From Phaeotremella fagi (Eukaryota > Basidiomycota > Tremellomycetes > Tremellales > Phaeotremellaceae), in assembly GCA_001599715.1 (NCBI GenBank), contig BCHU01000010.1, positions 124,001-188,000 of the forward strand: a stretch of 64,000 nucleotides of DNA, in the 5' to 3' direction. This document shows positions 52,208 to 62,860 of the stretch, in pieces. The translations under genes and the position numbers were made by a program. A model generated the notes under the pieces. That model saw only the letters and a program-made list of their open reading frames with translations, had not been told where the DNA came from and searched no databases. Each line of letters begins with the position of its first letter. Within the stretch, counting starts at the first letter, position 1.

Positions 52208-54698
52208 ATGACAACTTCAACTTCAACATCCCATTGGCACAGTGTCTCACCATCCACTCGACCTCTCACTCTGACCATCCTTGAACTCACACCTCTGGCT
52301 CTTACATTATCTCTGACGCTCGCATCTATCGTTCCAACCCCTGCAAGTTCATCCACTGCTAGCTCGTCATCACATCCTCACCCTCACGCTCATCCTCATG
52401 CCCCTCATACACCGACTCAACATACAGCTCATGGACATCATGGAACCAAGAATAGGAAGAAACCTCGACATCGTCGTGATTCAGACGAAGAACTTGATCA
52501 CGATGAATTAGATCATTTAGCTTTGGTACCCGGTAGTTGGCCAACAGCAGTTGCTTCAACAAATTTTAAAGATTTACTTAGCCATGGTGTTGTAGTCTCA
52601 GTAAACGGTCAACCATGGTCGAGGATCGTTGCACATGTCTCAGATCCCGACGATGTAGATGATGGTGATCATGGGGACGATATGGATGAGGATGATCAAT
52701 GGGAAGATGATTGGGATCATGCCGGTGATGAAGATATCGCTGTCAGTGCTATGGAAGAAGTGTCAGGTGTTGTCACCAGACGGAGAAGAGGAAGAGGTGG
52801 TTCCAACAAGGGAACTCGAGAAGTTGAGAGAACGATTCGAAGACGGAGGAAGAAAATGGATAAAGATAGAGCAGTCGTCGTTGTATATGGATTGAATCCA
52901 GGCAAGGAATATGAGATTGAGTTGAGGGTGGTGGGTGCCGTAGAAGGAGAACAAGGTAGGTCCATGAATTATGATCTCACTGACGTCAGTCTCCAATACG
53001 GTTCTTGTACCTTCCTCTCCTGCGACTTTACATCCTAACGCTAATCTATCACGTTCACGAGCAAATTCCCTCCGTTCCCGTTCAAGACCACGTTCGCGAT
53101 CGAACTCCATCAATGCTTCTCCACTAGGTCATGAAAACCCAACTCAAACTACACCTCCAAGTACTCCAATACCGACGTCAGTTTTGAATCCGGTAGATAC
53201 TCAAGCAGCCCAACTTCGTCATCTGATAGCAGCAGCTCATATGGAGAAGGACCACCTCAGTGTTCAGATGAAAGAAGCCAGACGTGCGAGTCAACGTGCA
53301 GAAGCCGCTATTAAACTTGAAATTGAGACGGTCAAGAAATCGACAGAAAAAGCTGGCGGTCTGGATCTTCGTGCCAAACAAAAGGCATTAGCGTTACAGG
53401 AACAAGTCAAACAAGGTTGGGCAGGTGCTGAAAGTGCAGAAAAGGAAACTGTTACGGTTGAAGAAGGTTTGAGTGCACTCGAGACCAGATTGGAAGGATA
53501 TCGAGTTGAAGTCGAAGGTGCCAGAGGAGAATGGAGAGTGGTCAAGGAGAAGGAAGATGAAATCAGGGATAAAGAGAAAAAAGATCGTGCAGAAGAAGAC
53601 AGAAAGTTGGCTGATATAGTCAGTAAAGTTGATAAACTCAAGGCAAAGAAGGAAAAGAAAGAAGTCGATAAGATAGAATTGGAGAAACGATTGGAAGAAT
53701 TAGAAAAGGAGAAAGAGGAGGCGGAGCGTAGGAATGACTTAAGGAAATCAAGTTGGGAACACCGAACGCTTTCGGCTCATCCCTCGCTTTCTAACCTTAG
53801 CGGTCAATATGCTGCTGGACCAGCATATCGTCCTAGGGGTGTACCAAATTATCATCCTCGCTACCCCTCGGCTGGAGCTCGATCAACAAATAACGGTAAC
53901 AGCAGTGCTAGTCCTACTCATCAAACCTTCTATCCCAATACTTCACCTGCTTTCCGACCTCCTAAACCCGCTCCTCAACGTGGGTCAAGTGGACCCAGTG
54001 GAGTCAACGTCTCAGCAGCTCCATTTCATCCTTCAAACGCTTTTCGGGAACCAACAAGTTCTCAAGTTTACGATAGTGCATTAATGCCACCTCAATTACA
54101 ACATCGAATTTATCTTCCTAACGTCAGACCTAGACCTACACCGAATTTCCATCCTCCACCAAGTGTAGTTGCAGAACAGCAACAGCAACAACAACAACAT
54201 TCTACAGCTACTTCCAACGCCAGTTCCACTTCTACACCTTCTTCGTCAAATCAACCGGCCTTCCCACCTCTACCTTCACAATCCTCAACGTCAACTTCTA
54301 ATTCTACCAAACCCTCAGGTCCAAGTTTAGCCTCAATAGTGACTCGAGCTGTACTAGCGCCTAATTCAGGTGCGTTAGCTGCGCAAGGAATCCTAGGTGG
54401 TGCGAGAGATAGAGAAGGGGGTCAAGGACAGACCTCACGACCGAATTCAATTCATTCACCTACGACCTCGAATCATCCTTCATCGCCTATCCCTCCTCAA
54501 CGATATCCGTCGACTGAGATTGGTGGTCAACTCTCACCGACCGGTCCTTGGATCGGTGGTCAGGGGATGGTGAGAACTGCTACTCCACCTGTGGGTTGGG
54601 GAAGTTATTTGGGTAAGGAAAGTCCGTTGGGGAGTGGGAATGGTAGTGGGAGTGGTAGTGATGGGAGACCTGTTAGTCGGAGAGGTAGTGATACGTAG
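52208..54698 (+). CDS. Large low-complexity coiled-coil protein, FN3-like N-terminus
   Basis: Two exons are joined across a 34-nt GT-AG intron (52956-52989), giving about 818 residues. The N-terminal part contains LTLTILELTPLALTLSLT and, after a His/Pro-rich insert and an acidic stretch, VVVVYGLNPGKEYEIELRVVG, which together look like split strands of a fibronectin-III-type fold. From about residue 330 to 500 there is a long Lys/Glu-rich coiled coil. The C-terminal ~300 residues are Pro/Ser/Gln-rich and disordered. The layout recalls the AcrB-type fungal ubiquitination-network protein, but this is a weak match by eye. No membrane segment outside the N-terminal hydrophobic strand. Confidence 0.7.
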
Positions 54699-55112
54699 TG
54701 GAGGTGTTATGATCAGTGATTTTAATATCATGCATTGGGATGTTATTAAACTGTTGCCATACATGAAGACTTGACAGTCAGCTTAATTGTAAGACTGAAG
54801 ATTTCTCTCTTCTCAAACTACGATGTTGGCATTTGCCTTGTTTCGGAGAATTACCTTTCCACCCAAGCAGATCCTTTCACAAAATCAACTGAAAATGTAA
54901 CGATTGGTGAAAAGATCTAACATGAGATCAAATATGCCGATGATATGCAAGGAAAGCACATTCAAAAGAGGATTATCGGAGACTAAATTTTTTCATTTCA
55001 AAGTACTGTAGCTTGAGTTGAATTGAATTCCCCTTTTCATTCTTCAAATTTCTCTTTCCACAACCCTAAATTTGTTCACGCTAAACAGAACCAAACGCCA
55101 ATCGTACATAAG
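54699..55112. other. Intergenic between coiled-coil gene and family E
   Basis: Spacer of 414 bp with AAGTACTGTAGC near 55001 and a pyrimidine-rich leader before the ATG at 55113. No gene seen. Confidence 0.45.
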
Positions 55113-55506
55113 ATGAGTACTCAATATTCAGAAGAGGTAAACAACTATTACGAATTCATGAGAGCAGGTAAAGATTCCATCGGTGATATTCGAGGTTAAA
55201 CATTCAGAAAACTGTTCAGGATGGAATATAACTGCATCGATGGTTTGGATTGGGACCTGTCAAGTATCCAAGAAATCCACTGATGAACGCTTAAACGAAA
55301 CAACTTGGAGAGGTGTACTCACTAAATGTATGGATGGTCATTCTAATCCTACCAAAGATCAAGTTTCAGAGATTCTCTCTAGAAACGAATGTTTAAAGTG
55401 TAACAGCGGGAAAGGGTATTCAGTTGATTCTATCTGGGAGGGGTTAGAACAGATTAATCGTCCTTCTACTGCTGTCAGTCGGGGTACTCTTCCGGAGAGG
55501 GTTTAA
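55113..55506 (+). CDS. Family E protein 1, unknown function
   Basis: The frame that carries the family motif has no usable ATG of its own. Removing a 31-nt GT-AG segment (55137-55167) joins an ATG exon (MSTQYSEE) in frame to VKIPSVIFEVKHSENCSGW, giving about 120 residues. The alternative is a frameshift. The family E motif is near the C-terminus: EILSRNECLKCNSGKG, then VDSIWEGLEQI. An upstream Cys pair (ENCSGW, GTCQVS) also resembles other members. Presumed cytosolic; function unknown. Confidence 0.55.
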
Positions 55507-55945
55507 TGGATAGAGCGGGTGATCTGGTTTGATGTGTGGATTTATTGGCTTTCCTGAATAGTATGAGAGATGTTATATAGATTATGAAAAGTTGAATCTA
55601 CCAAAGCTAATCCTCCAATTGTTAGAGCAGTTGAATTTCCACAGTGACTGAGTCAATTGCATTCAGAAGTTGGACGCTCTCTACTCTGTTCTGTGACTTC
55701 GATTGAATCTTCGACTCCTCATTCTTGCTGAAGTCTGTTAATTCGAATGCTAAGTTATTTGCCTTCGTCGACGGTAAATTACTCCATTTCGCGATCAGAA
55801 GTCAAGTAATTTCAGAGTTCATCTTGTTCGGTCCTTGAATTCAACCTCGCCATTCGTCTTGACGTTTCTGTATCATTCTTCACATACGCTGAACCACGAT
55901 TCCAATAATCCCAAGGATCATCAATAACGTTCACCAAGTTTCAAG
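55507..55945. other. Intergenic between family E genes 1 and 2
   Basis: Spacer of 439 bp, no gene, RNA or repeat recognised. Confidence 0.4.
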
Positions 55946-56374
55946 ATGTTTAACATCCCAAAACCATCTGAAGAAGAGTTGACTTCGACTTCAACTCCAT
56001 TCAATAAACGAATCGTCATCTGCCAAACATATTGTATCGGTCAACAACTTTACGAAACATGTTTCCAAATCAATTTCACCACTTCACATTTAACAGATGT
56101 CCATACAGAGTTCGATCAAACCTACCACTCCAAGACTCTGTCAACTCTTCTAATTAAACGTACCCACTTAACTGGTCGTGCTACAATGTTAAACCAGAAA
56201 GAGATTGAGACTCTCATTGGGGAGTCTGAATGTATAGGTTGTCGTACGGGTTCAGCGAAAGGTACTGCTGACAGAGCGCAGAAAATGGAGGTCATTTGGC
56301 TGGAGTATCAAAAATCATTTTCGGCTCATACCTTGAGTTTGCTTGATCTCAATTCTGATATTCCTCTAGTTTGA
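55946..56374 (+). CDS. Family E protein 2, unknown function
   Basis: Single exon, 142 residues, start MFNIPKPSEEEL. The N-terminal half has a Cys-rich strand (VICQTYCIGQQLYETCFQIN) parallel to YSLCISIQTL in gene 4 and ATIIVCTY in gene 3. The family E motif is IGESECIGCRTGSAKG followed by MEVIWLEYQKSF. No signal peptide or membrane segment. It is convergent with the AlkB-type gene. Confidence 0.63.
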   Translation: MFNIPKPSEEELTSTSTPFNKRIVICQTYCIGQQLYETCFQINFTTSHLTDVHTEFDQTYHSKTLSTLLIKRTHLTGRATMLNQKEIETLIGESECIGCRTGSAKGTADRAQKMEVIWLEYQKSFSAHTLSLLDLNSDIPLV

Positions 56375-56601
56375 TAGATGTTTATGCTCGATTGTAGCTG
56401 TTTCAGCAGTAATGGATACATCTTGTGCTTTATCCCAGCACTATATATCATGAGGGCTTCTTTGAACCACCATAAGCCAAATCGAAGTGAGTTCAAACAG
56501 CATCCTGTAATGTCTCGTTATATCTACCACAGAAGTACAGAGACAGAAGACCATTTCAATTGAGGTATCGAAAGTCGTGTATTTGTAACTATGCGAACCC
56601 T

Positions 56602-57641
56602 TTACGTGGTAGCGATCATCTCGTTCTTCTCATCATCCCACCTGAATACAGGACCGTTTCCTACATTGTACCGATAATAATTCGCCGTACCAGCTCTCAC
56701 GACCGCTTTTCGAAATGTTATATTAATTCTTCCTCCCGGTTGATTCTTTCCAGAACGTTTCGGTATAGAATGTAACCAATTCTTCTGTGTCGTACCTCGC
56801 ATAAGCACCATATCACCACCTTGTAAAGGTAATTTCAAAGGTTTCCTATCATCCTTATATCCAGCTTCGATTATCGACGGTGGTTTATGTTTCATCAGAA
56901 AATCCCTGGTCTCTCCTAATGAGAATGAAGCTATTGCTGGAAGTGGTCCAAGGAAATGTTCGTCGTCACTGTGATACGATATACTGTCCGATCCACTGGC
57001 GTAATAATTGACCAGACAGAAATTGTACGTTTCTCCTGTAGCTTTTTGAGTACTTTGTCGTAACACTTCAAGACATTTTGGAAGAGGTCGAGGTCGAGCT
57101 GCGTAGTGTTTCTCATTTTTAATAGATGTTCCTGAAGTTTTATCGACGATTTCACCATTATCATCGAACCGACATGTATCATCAAGCCCAAAAACCGTGG
57201 TGTATCTATCTTTGTCAATCTTAAAGCTAAAATCATGAACCTACCTCGGAGTTCTTATCCTCGTTACGGTACTTCCTCTCTTGATGTCATATTCAACTCG
57301 ATAGAAAGGTAATTCAGCCCGCAAAAACTCGAATAAATTTTTGGCTGTATTCCTGGGTAGATACGGATGGAAGTAAAGAAGATCTAGATCTGGTTGATCG
57401 TTAATGACAGTCCCAGAGTTTACACTGTCTCTTATCTCTTCTGCCAGACTGTCAGGTAGATCTCGTATACGATGAGGATATGTTGGATGGGATGAGTAGA
57501 TGTAACCTGATTCGTCGGGCTAAGGAAAGGTCAGACGATATGAGAGATCTCATCACTCACGTCAACGATCTTTTGTTTCTTTGAAGGTTTTTCAGCTGGA
57601 GGAGTGAAGAAATCTTTGAGAGTCCTTTTTGTTGGACTCAT
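56602..57641 (-). CDS. AlkB-type 2-oxoglutarate/Fe(II) dioxygenase, ALKBH2/3-like
   Basis: This is a nucleic-acid demethylase of the ALKBH2/ALKBH3 type that repairs alkylated bases. The catalytic core is clear: NFCLVNYYASGSDSISYHSDDEHFLGPLPAIASFSLGETRDF gives the HxD pair, GGDMVLMRGTTQKNWLHSIPK gives the distal His, and GRINITFRKAV gives the 2-oxoglutarate-binding Arg residues. The DKDRYTTVFGLDD segment agrees. Three exons are present. The N-terminus MSPTKRTLKDFFTPP contains TKRTLKDFF, which fits a PCNA-binding PIP box apart from Lys in place of the first Gln. This suggests a role at replication forks. The stop is at 56602-56604. Confidence 0.88.
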
Positions 57642-57949
57642 ACCTGATGCTATTCCCCTTCGATGATCTATGAATTGAAGATGTAGCAAACAGATCATGT
57701 CTCATTCCTTGCTTTTATCGCGTCGATCACTTTGACGTCAGTCCACGTGCTTCGATCTCCTTCATAAGCGAGTTACTCGGTAAGCCTGGTATTTTTCACG
57801 ACGGCCAATGAATTTGAGACTCTGAACTCGCTGGAAGATCAGACGAGTTCCCAGTCAAGCAAAGTATTTCGACCGACGTACAAAGGATTTGTGTCCACGG
57901 GTCTTCCCTTCTCTTCTCTTCTTTCTCCGCCATTCGCCAAGCAGTAGAA
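57642..57949. promoter_or_regulatory. Divergent spacer between AlkB-type gene and family E gene 3
   Basis: 308 bp with a TTTGACGTCAGTCCACGTG segment at 57730-57748 that contains a CRE-like TGACGTCA and an E-box-like CACGTG. A pyrimidine-rich CCCTTCTCTTCTCTTCTTTC leader precedes the ATG at 57950. A role for the boxes is inferred. Confidence 0.5.
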
Positions 57950-58474
57950 ATGCCATCTCAACTTGCTCATTCTATTCTCGCCACAAACCCTAACCTCTTA
58001 ATTGTCATCCAAGAGAGCCTCAACAATTTCATGCCTAGACAGACTTGGAATTCAGGTGGGGGTGGAATACCAGTCAGTCCCGACAAAGAAGAATCTCCAC
58101 GTAAGAGAAGTGGTTTCAATGAGGTAGAAACCGTAGGTGCAACTATAATTGTGTGCACGTACAAACATAATCCTGGTTGCTCTCGATTCGAGTACTTCAA
58201 ATTATTTAAATCCTATAACTCTTACAAGACTGAAGATCCAACTTCCGATTTCACGAAACGTTTCCGAAAATTGATCACCCAGAAATTTTCAGATGAAAGT
58301 GTTTCTTTGAGTTTTGTTGAGCTAACTGCAGCTATAACTAAAGACCAGTGCTCAGCTTGTGACGAAGTTGAGTTTCAGGATCCTGGTAACGATGACATAT
58401 GGTCAGAATATCTTAAAACTTTTGGTGGAGGTAGACTCGTTGTAGATTTAGGGTCGTCTGTAGTCAATCGATAA
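57950..58474 (+). CDS. Family E protein 3, unknown function
   Basis: Single exon, 174 residues from MPSQLAHSILA; the internal Met at 58031 is an alternative. After a Gly/Pro/basic linker comes VGATIIVCTYKHNPGCSRFEYF, then LITQKFSDESVSLSFVELTAAI and the motif KDQCSACDEVEFQDPGND, DIWSEYLKTF. So it has the same order as the other family E genes: strand with Cys, helix, CxxC, 9-20 residues, (I/V)W.xY. No recognised domain. Confidence 0.63.
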   Translation: MPSQLAHSILATNPNLLIVIQESLNNFMPRQTWNSGGGGIPVSPDKEESPRKRSGFNEVETVGATIIVCTYKHNPGCSRFEYFKLFKSYNSYKTEDPTSDFTKRFRKLITQKFSDESVSLSFVELTAAITKDQCSACDEVEFQDPGNDDIWSEYLKTFGGGRLVVDLGSSVVNR

Positions 58475-58829
58475 TGTACGGCGGACGACAGTGGAAGGCA
58501 TCACGTACTGTACGTCGCGAGCCCACGAGGTCAGGAAAAGTGTGTACAAGTAAATTGATACCAAAATCCCGAAAAAGGATATTTCCATTAACGTAGGTTT
58601 AATATGAATTTGTTTCCAACCTTTCATGTTGCCACTTTCAAGATGAAGCTGCACAGATATGCGAAGGCTTGCTGATGACATGACCACAAAAGATCAGAAG
58701 CCAAAAGAAGGCGATGAGTAGAAGGTCCTAGTATCCTAAACTCCCCCCATGATATTTCTCACTTTCATTCCAATCACTTTCAAGTTTGACTTCAAATTGG
58801 AATTAAAACTAAAACAACTCTCCCACACA
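58475..58829. other. Intergenic between family E genes 3 and 4
   Basis: Contains CACGTACTGTACGTCG at 58502-58517. The minus-strand frame at 58448-58687 is not supported. Confidence 0.4.
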
Positions 58830-59306
58830 ATGTGTGACAGCGCAACAAATCCAATAAAGTCCAAGGAAGGATGTCACAGTCCCGCATGTTCCTTCAACGA
58901 CGACTACAGCCTCTGCATATCAATCCAAACGCTCTCAAGAATCGAAGACCCCGGCGAAACCACTCTTCCAGAGAGTCTCAACGCTCTTCTTCTGATTCTA
59001 GGGAAAGAACTCGGCACCTCATCAGTTTTAAAACGAAACGAGTTCATCAGAATCGTTAACAGGTCCAGATGTGGTTATTGTAAGAACGGCAGTGTTTATC
59101 CGACTGAGGATCAGGTTTGGGAAGCTTATGATTCGATATCTGGTGTCATCGAAGATTGGGAAAGGGTTTCCAGTCTACCCAAACGCCAAAACATGTCAGA
59201 AATTGTAGTCGAGTCAAAGGAAATGTCAGCTGAGGAACGGGCTTCGTATGTATCTGATAGTGCTGGGACTCTGAGAGGTTATCGTTCAAAGGGTAGAGGT
59301 GAATAA
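58830..59306 (+). CDS. Family E protein 4, unknown function
   Basis: The start MCDSATNPIKSKEGC (58830) is preferred; the open frame upstream is leader-like. The product is 158 residues. Segments: ACSFNDDYSLCISIQTL, LPESLNALLLILGKELG, VLKRNEFIRIV, and the motif NRSRCGYCKNGSVYPTEDQV, then WEAYDSI. The C-terminal ~50 residues are charged and Ser-rich. It is the clearest family E member. Unknown function. Confidence 0.64.
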   Translation: MCDSATNPIKSKEGCHSPACSFNDDYSLCISIQTLSRIEDPGETTLPESLNALLLILGKELGTSSVLKRNEFIRIVNRSRCGYCKNGSVYPTEDQVWEAYDSISGVIEDWERVSSLPKRQNMSEIVVESKEMSAEERASYVSDSAGTLRGYRSKGRGE

Positions 59307-59662
59307 TAGTAGTTTTAACCAGGTAGAGTACGCGGTTTTTGAACAATGAAGCACAATAAGGAAAGGTGATGAAACGTGTACATCTTTTGCAATTTTACTC
59401 TTTTTGCCATACAACAGACACAAAAAATACGTATGACAAGTCTTCTCCATTCTGAAACATCCTTTCCTTACCTCTCTCCGACAACGCCTGTAGTCATTCT
59501 CAGACTCCCAACTCGGGTACAATTTCCTTGTTACGGAGTATCATTATGAAGCCTTATCTGACAAATCCTTTCATCGCTATACGAAACTGATCTACTCCAG
59601 CATTAAATACAGTAAAACTCAGTATTCACTGCTCTGCATATAACAACCAAAGTCCACATAAA
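59307..59662. other. Intergenic between family E genes 4 and 5
   Basis: Spacer of 356 bp; the short minus-strand frames are not supported. Confidence 0.4.
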
Positions 59663-60066
59663 ATGACTCACATCAAAACAAATCGACGTTCACCTTACAC
59701 CCCATTACACGAAACCAGTTGTTCCATCCACGACACCTATCAAAATTGTAAACAAGTTCTCGATCTCCTCCAAACTGATCCAAGTAAAGACGAAATCAAA
59801 AAGCTTAGTCACAATTATTCAGTCTGTCTTGGAACACAACTTGGAGAATCTGAAAGTCTGAGCTGGGATGAGTTTTATGCTCGAACCATTAGATCTCCTT
59901 GTAGATTCTGTTGTCAGGGTATCAACGAACCGGGTGTCATGAAGTTTGGGATACTTATCAAAAAACATTGGAATTCACTTTTGCTACTCGAATATTGGGA
60001 ATACTTGGTAAGAAGACCGCAGAGTCAACTAGCTTGAACAAAGGTGCTTCTGAGGGAGATTTATGA
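59663..60066 (+). pseudogene. Family E member 5 with probable frameshift
   Basis: The start MTHIKTNRRSPYTPL and the segments NYSVCLGTQLGESESLSWDEF and RSPCRFCCQG follow the family layout. In the current frame the sequence after the CxxC is unlike the family and stops at 60037. Another frame at about 59937 gives CHEVWDTYQKTLEF, with the expected (I/V)W.xY element, and runs to a stop at 60064-60066. A one-base loss near the GGG at 59933-59935 would explain this. A sequencing error or a real short protein remains possible. Confidence 0.55.
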
Positions 60067-60387
60067 GCCTTTGAGTGGGGGTTGGGATGGGAAGTCGTAC
60101 TGGATAAAATTGAAAATCTTACATAATTACTGTCCCATGTAGGACTTTGCAAATCATGCACCGACATTGTAAGCTTTCAATTATCTGTCTATCAATTGTC
60201 TTGCATTCTTGCGAGACTATAATAGGTGTGCAATACTTGTCACTCTCAAAACGTACGAGTCCTCGTACCAGTCCTGGTAGAAAATCGATCGTTCACGCCA
60301 CTCGGAAGCAGCCACAACGCGAAATGTGTTGATTACAGTGTAAGTGTAATAACTGAATTCCATCATCCATACCAACACCGACCTAAA
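60067..60387. other. Spacer upstream of TRS20
   Basis: 321 bp with a TACGAGTCCTCGTACCAG near-palindrome at 60254-60271; no gene. Confidence 0.4.
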
Positions 60388-61143
60388 ATGTCATTCTACC
60401 TAGCAATAGTCTCACCCCTAGATTCCCCAATATTCGAATCAACCTTCCAATCCTCCAAACCCCCACCTCCAACACCATCCACCCAAACCGGCGTCCAAAA
60501 TCTAAACCAAACGCCAAACACACCATCATGGTCGACGTTCACTTCTGATATCCCTGGTGATAAGTCTTTAGCTCCTACCACCAACGGTGGGATGGGAGCT
60601 ACGGGAACAGGATTTATGGCTGGTGAAAGACATTTGTTGCAGATGGTTGCGCATAGTTCTTTGGATGTTGTTGAGGAGGTTATGGAGGGTAGTGGAGCTT
60701 TGTATGTTGTTCTCTGTTTTCTACTTCTTGATTCAATTGATATATGTTGTATACTTGGATACATAGCTGATCATTACTTTCGTTGATAGATATCTGAAAT
60801 CAATAGATAAATACAATGAATGGAACGTTTCAGCGTTCTTAGCTACCAACGGTAAGTAAACCGTTCTCAATCAACTTTCATATTCACCTCTGACCTTTGT
60901 CAACAGTCAAATTCATATTACTACACGATACGAAGAACGAAGATGGGATCCGACTGTTCTTCCTAGATCTATGGGAAGCCTATGTCAAAGTAAGTCCTGG
61001 GTCCACTCCTTAGTCTGTACTACCAGCCATCGATTGACTTCTCAATTTAGGTCCTACTGAACCCTTTTCATACTGTCAACACCCCAATACGGAATCCAGC
61101 TTTCGAAGCTAAAGTCAGAGCCAGTGCTAAACGTATCTTATAA
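60388..61143 (+). CDS. TRS20: TRAPP complex subunit 2 (sedlin)
   Basis: This is a longin-fold core subunit of the TRAPP vesicle-tethering complex (ER-Golgi traffic and autophagy). Exons join to MSFYLAIVSPLDSPIFESTF, a long Pro/Thr/Asn insert, HLLQMVAHSSLDVVEEVM, YLKSIDKYNEWNVSAFLATN, VKFILLHDTKNEDGIRLFF and LLNPFHTVNTPIRNPAFEAKVRASAKRIL, which is sedlin from end to end. The insert after residue ~20 makes it somewhat longer than the ~140-residue human protein. Three introns. The stop is at 61141-61143. Confidence 0.93.
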
Positions 61144-61576
61144 ACTGCTATATGGTGTTTTTGGATTTCATGGGACGTTGACATGTTTTGCTGTAATTGA
61201 ATATCCTTACGAATTGATACCAGATATCGAGATATCATCTTATGATAATGAAGTGCAATATTTTAGCTGTCAATTTGGATGGCAATCTATACGAATCATC
61301 GTAAATCATGGATTAGAATAGGAACTCCAGCTGCACCAATCTCATCATATATATATTCACGTTCATTATTGCTGTTATTCTATATTTTGTGCAATTCTAC
61401 ACCACGGCACTGCCTGCCCTTCACCACACACTCATTCCTACCTCCTACCAAACTGCGAAACCACGTCTCTCGTACTATGCCAATTCTTGATCCAAGGTTC
61501 AGATCCTAATATGTATTCCGTGGTCTTTGAAGATTATGCGAATTCTTCAGCTTTACCGGACTATTGGGGATTGTTA
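61144..61576. other. Convergent spacer between TRS20 and VMA16
   Basis: Both genes end into this 433-bp stretch. The short open frames at 61124-61509 overlap one another and are not conserved-looking. It probably holds both 3' UTRs. Confidence 0.45.
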
Positions 61577-62561
61577 TCAGCAGATGATCAAAGTAAAAGA
61601 TAAGAAACGTACGATAAGTAAACCGACTGAATCGATCTTGTCAGATAGATGCCTAAACTAAATTCGACTTGACTCACCAATCAATCCGAATAATCCAAGA
61701 ACAGAACCAAAGATCTAATCGATATCAGTATCTAACCCCAAAATTCAATACCGAGGACTTACTTCAACGATGAGAATCTTGACAAACAATTGTGGATCAG
61801 CAGCATCTGCCAATGCAGCCGTTGAACCTGTGATACCAACAGAAACACCACAAAGTAAATTGCATAATCCGACAGCGAGACCACCCCAGAAGATGGAGAA
61901 GCCTGTCAACAGATATATCAGATTTGATTTGGGATTAGAAAGACATTGTGGACTTACCGGTGTAATAGTTTCCTGCTGAGTAGATGTCCACGACGTCACC
62001 TGATATTTTTGAACTGAAGACGATAGCCATGATTACACCTATGTGAAGTGAGTTAGTTGTCGATATCGATTGGGAAACGTTTTTGGTTTGGCTTACCGTA
62101 GATAGCGACGACTTCACAGAAAATGATACTATCCATTAAAGTCAATTTATCATCCAAATAAACTATAGATAGAAGGACGTACGAGATAAGATTCTTTGTT
62201 CTGATTCTAGGAGCTCTAACACCACCACCTAAAATAGAAGAACCAGTGACGAAGATTCCCCTGTTATCGAACTCCGTCAACACTAAACCTTATAACAACC
62301 AAAGAGAAAGGACTTACCATCCAGCACCAGCAACACTTAAACCGATACACAAGCCTACACCTAGTAGAGCCCATGCATAAGGTGAAGTTTCAGCTAAGAA
62401 TTGACCTGGATTGAAAGATTCCCCTTGACCTTTTTGATTGGTTAGTTTGCTGTAATTGGATTTATACTGGTTGTTGGCTTACCGGTGAAAAGTAGGTAGA
62501 GACCTGCTAGTATGGCTATGGAGGTTGAGGAGAGGAAGAGTGCTGGGATATAGTAACCCAT
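61577..62561 (-). CDS. VMA16: V-ATPase proteolipid subunit c''
   Basis: This is a membrane rotor subunit of the vacuolar proton pump. The spliced reading is [26 protein letters not shown], then [69 protein letters not shown] and [58 protein letters not shown]. The glutamates in [11 protein letters not shown] and ILIVEIFGS are the expected proton-carrying residues, and five membrane segments fit c''. Seven or so short introns. The last exon, reaching a stop at 61577, is the least certain join. Confidence 0.92.
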
Positions 62562-62860
62562 TGTGTGATGATGTATGAATATGAGGATGGATGTTGAATG
62601 TAGGAATGGTTAGATTTGCTGTATGGTTAGGTTAATAGACGGTAGACGGATCTATTTCATGTGACTTGAGGTTTGGCTGACAGTGGTGGTTAATGAGCGA
62701 TTTATCCATTATCTATCTACTATCCATTATACTATCATCCAATTCTATTGTTGTTTCCATTATCAATCTAATAACAATACAAGCCAACTAATCATCCTAC
62801 AAACACACCTAAACAATCTACAAGAAACACATCAAATCCATCTACATCCAAAAAACCCCA
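62562..62860. promoter_or_regulatory. Divergent promoter of VMA16 and the YRB2-like gene
   Basis: 299 bp between divergent starts, AT-rich, no gene seen. Confidence 0.5.

Noticed and set aside
56378..56775. Two short plus-strand frames after family E gene 2
   Set aside because: They overlap the AlkB-type gene on the other strand and lack the family E motif.
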